The notes beneath the pieces are model-generated. The model ran no database searches. It was not told the origin of the DNA and saw nothing but the letters and a program-made list of their open reading frames with translations. From the NCBI GenBank assembly GCA_019454705.1, contig JACFNS010000127.1, positions 1 to 7,182 on the forward strand: a DNA stretch of 7,182 nucleotides, written 5' to 3'. Position numbers and translations under genes: made by a program. The DNA is from Taibaiella sp. Lineage in GTDB: Bacteria > Bacteroidota > Bacteroidia > Chitinophagales > Chitinophagaceae. Below are positions 1 to 6,318 of this stretch, in pieces. Within the stretch, counting starts at the first letter, position 1; each line of letters opens with the position of its first letter.

Positions 1-1135
1 TGAACACCTTAACCGCAGATGGTACTGCAATCAGCAAGGTTAACAGTACAAATATAGACCCCAGGAACGGACTCATACCCGTAACGAACATATGGTGCGC
101 CCATACCAGGAATGCCAGTACTGTAATACCTATAAGCGATATAATCATCGCGAAGTAACCAAAAATAGGCTTGCGGCTGTGAGTAGATAATATTTCTGAT
201 GCCATACCCATACCCGGAAGCATGATGATATACACCTCGGGGTGACCCAGGAACCAGAACAAGTGCTGGTAGAGGATGGCAGAACCACCGATGTTTGGCA
301 GTGCTTTACCTGCTATGAATATCTCTGACAGGTAGAAGCTGGTACCGAAGTTACGGTCGAATATCAGCAGCACGAAACCTGATAATAGTACTGGGAATGA
401 AAGTACGCCCAGTACAGCAGTGAACAGCAGCGCCCAGATAGTAAGCGGCATGCGTGTCATGCTCATACCCTTAGTACGCATGTTGAGTATAGTAGAAATA
501 TAGTTAAGGCCACCCAGCAGTGATGAAACCACGAACAGGGCCATGCTTATCAACCACAGGTCCATACCTATGCCTGAACCCAATGATGCCTCTTTCAGAG
601 CACTCAGCGGAGGGTAAGTTGTCCAACCACCTGAAGCGGGGCCTGTCTGTACAAACAGGGATATAAACATTACTATACTAGCCAGGAAGAAGAACCAGTA
701 AGAAAGCATGTTCATGAAAGGTGAAGCCATATCGCGCGCACCTACCTGCAGCGGAATGAGCAGGTTGGCGAATGTACCGCTCAGGCCTGCCGTCAACACG
801 AAGAATACAAGGATGGTACCGTGCATGGTAACCAATGCGTAATAGAATTCAGCAGACAGCTTGCCACCTTTAGCCCATTCTCCCAGGAACTTCTCCATAA
901 TCGGAAAACTTTCATCGGGGAAGCCTAACTGAAGGCGGAAAAATACTGACATCAGCGCACCTATAACCGCCCATATAATACCCGTTATCAGGAATTGTTT
1001 GGCTATTATTTTATGGTCCATGCTGAATATCCACTTGGATATAAAGTGCTGCTCATGGTGTTCATGCCCATGATGCTCTCCATGCGCACTATGCGTGTGC
1101 GCTACATTAGGTCCTTGAATGATAACGTCGCTCAT
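1..1135 (-). CDS. coxA: Cytochrome c oxidase subunit I, aa3-type (5' part, cut by left edge)
   Basis: This is the catalytic heme-copper oxidase subunit that reduces O2 to water and pumps protons across the cytoplasmic membrane. The frame is open from ATG at 1135 to the window edge (378 codons), so the C-terminal portion, including the heme a/a3 ligands of helix X, is not visible. Visible key residues are: H105, a low-spin heme a ligand (MHGT); N124, D135 and N142 of the D-channel entrance (QVGARD); H298, E300 and Y302 in the GHPEVY motif (CuB ligand, gating Glu, cross-linked Tyr); H347 and H348 (WAHH, CuB ligands); and K376 of the K-channel. Their spacing matches the Rhodobacter/Paracoccus enzymes, which places it in family A1. 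Residues 13-30 are His-rich (9 His in 18) and precede the first membrane helix (about 46-68). It begins 36 nt after coxB. No other start is plausible, because the N-terminus matches what I recall of the Bacteroidota form. Confidence 0.96.
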   Translation of the reverse strand, partial: MSDVIIQGPNVAHTHSAHGEHHGHEHHEQHFISKWIFSMDHKIIAKQFLITGIIWAVIGALMSVFFRLQLGFPDESFPIMEKFLGEWAKGGKLSAEFYYALVTMHGTILVFFVLTAGLSGTFANLLIPLQVGARDMASPFMNMLSYWFFFLASIVMFISLFVQTGPASGGWTTYPPLSALKEASLGSGIGMDLWLISMALFVVSSLLGGLNYISTILNMRTKGMSMTRMPLTIWALLFTAVLGVLSFPVLLSGFVLLIFDRNFGTSFYLSEIFIAGKALPNIGGSAILYQHLFWFLGHPEVYIIMLPGMGMASEILSTHSRKPIFGYFAMIISLIGITVLAFLVWAHHMFVTGMSPFLGSIFVLLTLLIAVPSAVKVF

Positions 1136-1151
1136 TATTTGCACTTTTTTT

Positions 1152-1171
1152 GTTCCGTCGTTCCGGAACGA
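1152..1171. repeat. Overlapping inverted repeats between coxB and coxA
   Basis: A perfect 14-bp palindrome (1158-1171, TCGTTCCGGAACGA) begins directly after the coxB stop codon. It overlaps a second inverted repeat, GTTCCG (1152-1157) with CGGAAC (1164-1169), that has a 6-nt spacer. In the minus-strand transcript either a 5-bp stem with a CCGG loop or a 6-bp stem with a 6-nt loop could form, but not both. The run of seven T on the plus strand (1145-1151) becomes an A-run in the mRNA, so this is not an intrinsic terminator for the operon. It ends 16 nt before the coxA ATG. A role in mRNA processing or in coxA translation is possible but unproven. Confidence 0.45.
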
Positions 1172-2215
1172 TTACTTCATCGTTATTGCGTTAACACTAT
1201 CAGTTTGTTGTTCAGGCTGCGCCGGTGCTGCCGGTTCAGCCGCCTTGTCGCCGGCATAATAAGGTTGTTGCATCCTCATCCATGCGTTAAACTCTGCTTC
1301 CGTATGCACTATCACAGTGCCGCGCATTGCGTAGTGGCCTTTACCGCACATCTGGTCGCACGAAATTTCATATACGAAATCGGGGTTGCCCGTAATTTCT
1401 TTCATCTCGTTGGTAGATACCGTAGGAGTAAACCACATAGTAGTGATGATACCCGGTACGGCATCCATCTTCATACGGAAGTGCGCCAGGCCCACATCGT
1501 GTATTACGTCGCGAGAACCGATGATGAGTTTAACCGGTTTACCTTTTATCAGGTGCAATTCACCATTCTGTAATACTACGTCGTCATGGTTGTTCTTATC
1601 TTTCCAGTCCTGTCCCAGCACGTTATCCGCATCGTTGGTCAGGCGGAAATCTTTCTTACCCAATACACCATCCTTACCGGGGTAGCGGATAATCCAGTTA
1701 AACTGCTTGCCCACTATCTCCACTACCATTGCATCTTTAGGTGCTTCCGAGGTCATCCTACCCCAGTTCCTCAAACCTACAATTACAAGCAGGGCCATTG
1801 CTATAGCCGGTATGGTTGTCCATATTACTTCCAGCTTGTTATTATGAGCCAGGAAAGTAGCCCTGCGGTTTTCTGAAAACTGGTAACGGAAAGCAAACCA
1901 GAACAGCAAAGCCTGTGTAAGGAAAAATACTATTCCCGTAACAATAAGCGTTATGTACAACATGCTGTCGTACTGTACACCATGGTCTGAGGCAGACACG
2001 GGCAACATCTTATCCATCAGATAGTCGTGACACAGCCAGATACCATACACACCTACTACGAAGAATATTACGAGCAGCCAGGCCATCAAACGGTTGGTCT
2101 GAGCTTTTGTTTTCTCTTCACCACGCAGTATACCTGCCAGTTCACTCGCCTTCGCAATCTGGTATATGATAAAAAATACCAGGCAGACTAAAAATATTGA
2201 AATAAATCCCGACAT
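1172..2215 (-). CDS. coxB: Cytochrome c oxidase subunit II with CuA site
   Basis: It accepts electrons from cytochrome c (or directly from ACIII cytochromes) at a binuclear CuA centre in a periplasmic cupredoxin domain and passes them to CoxA. The protein has 347 residues. Membrane segments are seen at about 3-20, 44-62, 86-108 and 132-149. The last two are the canonical subunit II hairpin (the second preceded by KLEVIWTTIPA). The first two are an N-terminal addition that I recall from Bacteroidota subunits. CuA ligands are H239 (DVIHDVG), C286, C290, H294 and M297 in the motif CDQMCGKGHYAM. The usual Glu between the cysteines is Gln288. The cupredoxin domain runs from about 162 to 315, with a charged loop at about 180-215, and ends in an Ala/Pro/Gln-rich tail (325-340). 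No c-type heme motif is fused to it. It starts 54 nt after actF, and no Shine-Dalgarno sequence precedes the ATG. Confidence 0.97.
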   Translation of the reverse strand: MSGFISIFLVCLVFFIIYQIAKASELAGILRGEEKTKAQTNRLMAWLLVIFFVVGVYGIWLCHDYLMDKMLPVSASDHGVQYDSMLYITLIVTGIVFFLTQALLFWFAFRYQFSENRRATFLAHNNKLEVIWTTIPAIAMALLVIVGLRNWGRMTSEAPKDAMVVEIVGKQFNWIIRYPGKDGVLGKKDFRLTNDADNVLGQDWKDKNNHDDVVLQNGELHLIKGKPVKLIIGSRDVIHDVGLAHFRMKMDAVPGIITTMWFTPTVSTNEMKEITGNPDFVYEISCDQMCGKGHYAMRGTVIVHTEAEFNAWMRMQQPYYAGDKAAEPAAPAQPEQQTDSVNAITMK

Positions 2216-2269
2216 AGTCAGCTTATCTTAATAGTTTCTTTAAAATATAATTCAATTCTTCGTTTATCC

Positions 2270-3481
2270 TTAGCTTTCGTGCAATACTGCTTCTTTCAGC
2301 AAAGGATGGTTTTCAGGTATTAATGATGCTTTTGTCAATGTGTTATATACTACGAACATCAGCAATCCCGCAAATCCTGCAAATACACCCAGTTCGTACC
2401 AGTTCAGGCTCCAGTCAGCACCCATCGGGCCAGGCATCGCCATGATGAAGAAGTCCAGCCAGTGACCGAAAATTATCGCCATCGCCATGAAAGTAACTGT
2501 AAAGTAGTTACGCTTGCTGGGGCGAGACATCAACACCAGTATCGGCATGATAAAGTTGATGATGAATACTGAGTACCATATGAGGCCATAAGGGCCCTGC
2601 TGGCGTATTTTGAAATAAGTAGTCTCTTCTGGTATGTTACTGTACCATATCAGCATGTACTGCGCAAACCACACATAAGTCCAGAATATACTGAAGGCAA
2701 ACATGAACTTACCAAGGTCATGCGTATGCTCTTTGGTTACCAGCTCCAGGTAGCCATGGTTTTTCAATGTCAGAACGAACAGCATAATAACCGCCATACC
2801 GCTCACAAACGCACTGGCGAAAGTGTACCAGCTGTACATGGTAGAGTACCAGTGAGCGTCGATGCTCATCAGCCACATCCATGGAGTAGTGCTCATTTGT
2901 GTCAATGCATATACCAGCAGGAATCCCGCAGACCATTTTACCATAGTCCAGTATATCTTAGTACTGTTCTTAGGCGCTTTTTCCTGTGCCAGTGATAAGG
3001 CGCGGAATTTACGACCGAAGAATGCCCACAGTGCTACAGTAACAATTGTGAAACCGGCAAACATGCCTTTGTTCAGGAAAGCTGATTTACCTTCCAGTAT
3101 AGCGTCACCCTCGGGGTGTACCCAGTGATATATGGGGTTGTGTCCGTCAATATCCAGTCCGAAGGCAATGAACAATAATACCACAGCCGCTATAAGGCCG
3201 AAAACCCAAACATTAGCCCCGATTGCTTCGGGTACCCTTTTGTATGCTACTATCCAGCCACCTTGCGCCAGTGATGCCGCAGCCTGTATAAATACGCTGG
3301 CCGCAGTGATCATCACAAAGAAGACACTGGTTTGCAGCAGCACTATCCAGAAGCGGGTCTGGTCGTGATGGTCACCATTCAGTAGTGTTATCCCACCTAT
3401 TATAAGTACCAGCACGCCAACCAGCATGAGTGCTATGCTCGTTGTTTTCAATCTCGCCGGAAGCTCAAAACGTTCGTTCAT
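2270..3481 (-). CDS. actF: Alternative complex III subunit ActF, NrfD-like quinol:cytochrome c oxidoreductase membrane protein
   Basis: It is an integral membrane subunit of ACIII, homologous to ActC and the NrfD/PsrC family. In known ACIII structures it packs against ActC and is thought to help in proton translocation rather than carry a cofactor. The 403 residues hold ten hydrophobic segments, at about 14-34, 46-70, 90-109, 138-155, 180-196, 214-238, 258-280, 298-318, 327-348 and 362-380. Family-like stretches are the segment around residues 200-218 (W201, M205, D208, H210, W211, Y215) and the run HTHDLGKFMFAF at 252-263 followed by WYSNIPEET (279-287). Polar residues inside helices, such as D208, H210, H340 and D343, are candidates for a proton path; this is inference. 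It sits 35 nt after actE and 54 nt before coxB. The ATG at 3481 gives a short cytosolic head before helix 1, as expected. Confidence 0.95.
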   Translation of the reverse strand: MNERFELPARLKTTSIALMLVGVLVLIIGGITLLNGDHHDQTRFWIVLLQTSVFFVMITAASVFIQAAASLAQGGWIVAYKRVPEAIGANVWVFGLIAAVVLLFIAFGLDIDGHNPIYHWVHPEGDAILEGKSAFLNKGMFAGFTIVTVALWAFFGRKFRALSLAQEKAPKNSTKIYWTMVKWSAGFLLVYALTQMSTTPWMWLMSIDAHWYSTMYSWYTFASAFVSGMAVIMLFVLTLKNHGYLELVTKEHTHDLGKFMFAFSIFWTYVWFAQYMLIWYSNIPEETTYFKIRQQGPYGLIWYSVFIINFIMPILVLMSRPSKRNYFTVTFMAMAIIFGHWLDFFIMAMPGPMGADWSLNWYELGVFAGFAGLLMFVVYNTLTKASLIPENHPLLKEAVLHES

Positions 3482-3516
3482 TGTATCTGCTATTAGAAGT
3501 ACGTTTATTAATTCTT

Positions 3517-4173
3517 TTAGTGTGTGTCAGTATGAGTGGTATCCGCAGCTACCTCAGCTTGAGCTGTTGCAGCTTCTCCGGCAACGGCACCAAATGTAAA
3601 AGGAGCGCCGCCATTCTCAGACTGGAATTTCTTTATATAAGCTATCACCATCCAACGCTGTTTGATATCCAGCTGTGAGGCATATGAACCCATCGCGTTT
3701 TTACCAAACTTGATGGCCGCATACATTGTACCCGAAGGCATATTGATGTATTTACCATCTTTGAAGTTGGCAGGCATCGCGGCAAATTTACCGCTTACAT
3801 ACAACGGGCCTTGTCCGTCCAGCTTATTGCCATGGCATATGCCGCAATAGATATTGTACAGACGCTCTCCTTCAGCCATTTCGGCCTCATTGAAACGCAG
3901 GTTTGTTGTGAATGTTTTGTAGGCATTGGTATCACCTTCTACCAGGTGGTCAGGCAGTTCGTGCCCCATAGCCACAGTACCCGATACCGGCAGACGGCTT
4001 GTTTCGCCATCAGCAAAGTTGGGATTGTGCGTATAGGCATCGTAAGCCTGCGAATAAGTCATATCCGGAGCGTAGGTCTTACCGGGGTTGCGACGCTTTG
4101 CACCCGTGTTGCAAGCCGCGAGGCCCAGCCCTACCGCCAGAAATGCAATCACTATGCCTTGAGTCTTATTCAT
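3517..4173 (-). CDS. actE: Alternative complex III subunit ActE, monoheme cytochrome c lipoprotein
   Basis: It is a periplasmic, membrane-anchored cytochrome c of ACIII that helps carry electrons from the complex to the terminal oxidase. The 218-residue product begins with a lipoprotein signal: K3, a hydrophobic stretch at 7-20, and the lipobox LAAC with C21 as the expected lipidated residue. A linker of about 70 residues follows, rich in Tyr, Asn and Pro. The class I cytochrome c domain occupies about 96-185 and has one heme-binding motif, CGICH (C110, C113, H114). M161 in the stretch GKNAMGSYA is the best candidate for the sixth iron ligand; M145 and M150 are the alternatives. The protein ends in an Ala/Thr/His/Asp-rich low-complexity tail (196-218). 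The gene lies 38 nt after actD and 35 nt before actF. Its position between DUF3341 and the second NrfD-like subunit makes ActE much more likely than a free cytochrome. Confidence 0.95.
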   Translation of the reverse strand: MNKTQGIVIAFLAVGLGLAACNTGAKRRNPGKTYAPDMTYSQAYDAYTHNPNFADGETSRLPVSGTVAMGHELPDHLVEGDTNAYKTFTTNLRFNEAEMAEGERLYNIYCGICHGNKLDGQGPLYVSGKFAAMPANFKDGKYINMPSGTMYAAIKFGKNAMGSYASQLDIKQRWMVIAYIKKFQSENGGAPFTFGAVAGEAATAQAEVAADTTHTDTH

Positions 4174-4196
4174 AAATTAATCCAGGTTCTTTATTC

Positions 4197-4208
4197 AAAA
4201 AGCTTTTT
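4197..4208. repeat. Short AT-rich palindrome after actD
   Basis: A perfect 12-bp palindrome (AAAAAGCTTTTT) lies 3 nt after the actD stop codon, in the 38-nt gap before actE. As RNA it could form only a very weak A-U stem. It could equally be chance in an AT-rich spacer. No terminator is proposed, because actE follows at once and belongs to the same complex. Confidence 0.25.
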
Positions 4209-4211
4209 AAA

Positions 4212-4796
4212 TTATACTGTAGCGTTCAGTTTTTCGTATTCCTCTTCTTTGTCGAAGCGGCCGTACCACCACTCGCTTTCAGCCATTTCCACTTTAGTTT
4301 CCATTGCACCGGTCGATTTCAGGAAATCTATTGCCTCCTGCTCAGACACATGCTCGTTCAGCTCCAGCACTACAACAAACAGGTCGTCTGTCTGGCGTTT
4401 GTGAAATACGTGTTTCTTAACACCGGGCATTATCTGGTTGAGGTAACAGAAAGTAAGCACCATACCTACCGCGGCAAACAGTACCGTAGTTTCGAACGTA
4501 ATGGGTATGAACGCAGGTAATGCGAAGTGGGGTTTACCGCCGAAGTTGGTCGGCCAGTCGCTGGTAAAAATCCAACCCATGAAACCCAACGCTGTTGCCG
4601 TACCGGTGATACCATATATGAAACCGGCAACGTGCAGGTCTGTATCCTTGTGGCCCAGCGCTTTGTCTAAGCCGTGTACAGGAAACGGAGTATATACGTC
4701 GTGCAGCTTGTAACCGCTGTTGCGTACCTTTTCCACTGCGGGAAACAGTCCCGCTACGTCGTCGTAACACCCAACCGCGAATTTTTTTATAGCCAT
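4212..4796 (-). CDS. actD: Alternative complex III subunit ActD (DUF3341 membrane protein)
   Basis: It is a small membrane subunit of ACIII without cofactors. In known structures ActD packs beside the large membrane subunits, and its exact role is unclear. The 194 residues match the DUF3341 pattern: an N-terminal alpha/beta soluble part (1-50) with the stretch VYTPFPVHGLD at 34-44, two membrane helices (about 55-78 and 96-121) joined by a loop with the family-like NFGGKP (84-89) and PAFIPITFE (94-102), then a C-terminal soluble domain with an acidic end (residues 172-188 are rich in Glu, Trp and Tyr). The ATG at 4796 is 24 nt after the actC stop and is preceded by an A-rich stretch (AAGAAAATG) rather than a Shine-Dalgarno sequence. 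The length is usual for the family and nothing is missing. Confidence 0.94.
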   Translation of the reverse strand: MAIKKFAVGCYDDVAGLFPAVEKVRNSGYKLHDVYTPFPVHGLDKALGHKDTDLHVAGFIYGITGTATALGFMGWIFTSDWPTNFGGKPHFALPAFIPITFETTVLFAAVGMVLTFCYLNQIMPGVKKHVFHKRQTDDLFVVVLELNEHVSEQEAIDFLKSTGAMETKVEMAESEWWYGRFDKEEEYEKLNATV

Positions 4797-4820
4797 TTTC
4801 TTAATTATTCAATTTGACAA

Positions 4821-6251
4821 TTAGTGGTGAGCCTGCTCGTGTACAAACTCTTCAGTGCTCTTCTCGTGTATCACTTCCATTTTCTTCTTGTAGCTTTCAC
4901 CTGATGTCTTCAGCACGAACTTGATCTCTGCTATCGCAATTACAGGGAAGTATTTAGCAAACAGGAAGAAGCATGTGAAGAACAGGCCGAATGTACCCAG
5001 GTAGAAACCAATCTCGGGCCATGTGGGGCTGTAGTATGTCCAGCTACCGGGCAGGTAATCGCGGTACAGAGAAGTAACGATGATTACGAAACGCTCGAAC
5101 CACATACCGATGTTCACTATGATAGACATAAAGAACGTGAACGGGATGTTGCGGCGCAGTTTCTTGAACCAGAACAACTGGGGAGATACCACGTTACAAG
5201 TCATCATCGCCCAATAGCTCCACCAGTATGGGCCAAAGATACGCCAGTGGAACGCAGCCTGCTCGTAAACAACGCCGCTGTACCATGCCATAAACAGCTC
5301 CGTGAGGTAGGCAACACCTACTATAGAACCGGTAAGAACGATTACCTTGTTCATAGCCTCGATGTGGCCGACAGTGATATAATCTTCCAGGCCCATAATC
5401 TTGCGGCAGACAATCAACAGGGTTTGCACCATTGCGAAACCTGAGAATATCGCACCCGCAACGAAGTAAGGAGGGAAGATGGTAGTATGCCATCCGGGAA
5501 TAACCGAAGTGGCGAAGTCAAAAGATACTATCGTGTGTACGGAAAGTACCAGTGGGGTACTTAAACCTGCCAGTACCAGTGACAGCGCCTCGTGACGTTG
5601 CCAGTTTTTAGCAGTACCGGTCCAGCCGAATGATGCCAGGCCGTACAGGCGCTTGCGCAATTTTGTTTTTGCACGGTCGCGTACTGTAGCGAAGTCAGGA
5701 ATCAAACCGGAATACCAGAACAATAATGATACTGTGAAGTAAGTAGATATCGCGAACACGTCCCACATCAACGCCGAGTTGAAGTTGGGCCACAGCGCAC
5801 CGCGTGAGTTAGGATAAGGCAATACATAGAAGGCGTTCCATACACGGCCCATGTGGAAGATGGGGAACTGGCCCGCGCACATTACCGCAAATATAGTCAT
5901 CGCTTCAGCGGCGCGGTTCACACCTGTACGCCAGCCCTGGCGGAACAGCAGCAATATCGCGGAGATAAGCGTACCGGCGTGACCGATACCTACCCACCAT
6001 ACGAAGTTGGTGATATCCCATCCCCAACCTACGGTGCGGTTGATACCCCACACACCAATACCGAAATAAACCTCCCAGAACACGGAGAATACACCGAAAG
6101 CCAGAAGGGCCACCGAGAAGAAGAAACCTACGTACCACATACGGCCCGGTTTCTGCTCAATAGGACGAACAATATCTTCCGTTACCTGGTGATAGGTCTT
6201 ATCACCATCTACCAGCGGCTCCCTTACAAACGATTCGTACTTCAAATGCAT
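4821..6251 (-). CDS. actC: Alternative complex III subunit ActC, NrfD-like menaquinol-binding membrane protein
   Basis: It is the main quinol-oxidising membrane subunit of ACIII and docks onto the iron-sulfur part of ActB. The 476-residue protein has a cytosolic head (1-36) and ten predicted membrane helices, at about 38-60, 82-103, 117-135, 161-182, 222-243, 260-282, 303-323, 342-361, 370-391 and 413-433. A charged C-terminal tail (445-476) ends in EQAHH. The fold and length agree with the NrfD/PsrC family. Residues likely to line the quinol pocket or proton path are H91, H133 and R136 (stretch QFPIFHMGRVWNA), D164 (MWDVFAIST), D245 and H255 (VSFDFATS, GWHTT); assigning a role to any single one is inference from the family. 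The gene starts 67 nt after actB, the widest gap in the window. An upstream in-frame start would have to lie in that AT-rich gap, so the ATG at 6251 is preferred. Confidence 0.96.
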   Translation of the reverse strand: MHLKYESFVREPLVDGDKTYHQVTEDIVRPIEQKPGRMWYVGFFFSVALLAFGVFSVFWEVYFGIGVWGINRTVGWGWDITNFVWWVGIGHAGTLISAILLLFRQGWRTGVNRAAEAMTIFAVMCAGQFPIFHMGRVWNAFYVLPYPNSRGALWPNFNSALMWDVFAISTYFTVSLLFWYSGLIPDFATVRDRAKTKLRKRLYGLASFGWTGTAKNWQRHEALSLVLAGLSTPLVLSVHTIVSFDFATSVIPGWHTTIFPPYFVAGAIFSGFAMVQTLLIVCRKIMGLEDYITVGHIEAMNKVIVLTGSIVGVAYLTELFMAWYSGVVYEQAAFHWRIFGPYWWSYWAMMTCNVVSPQLFWFKKLRRNIPFTFFMSIIVNIGMWFERFVIIVTSLYRDYLPGSWTYYSPTWPEIGFYLGTFGLFFTCFFLFAKYFPVIAIAEIKFVLKTSGESYKKKMEVIHEKSTEEFVHEQAHH

Positions 6252-6318
6252 AGCACGTTATTAGTAATAGTTCTTTTAATATTTTTCAAACAGCTTACGC
6301 CGAATTTATCCTGTACCC

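Noticed and set aside
1145..1171. Rho-independent terminator between coxB and coxA
   Set aside because: For minus-strand transcription the hairpin is followed by an A-run, not a U-run, and the T-run lies on the wrong side. For plus-strand transcription the T-run would come before the hairpin.
2216..2269. Separate promoter for the oxidase genes in the actF-coxB gap
   Set aside because: The 54-nt gap is AT-rich, but I found no convincing -33 TTTG and -7 TAnnTTTG pair on the minus strand.
6259..6290. Possible Bacteroidota-type promoter in the actB-actC gap (TTTG at 6290-6287, then 20 nt, then TACTAATA at 6266-6259)
   Set aside because: The spacing fits the TTTG/TAnnTTTG pattern, but the -7 element lacks its TTTG half, and the gap is AT-rich, so a chance match is likely. 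An internal promoter is not needed for an operon of one complex.
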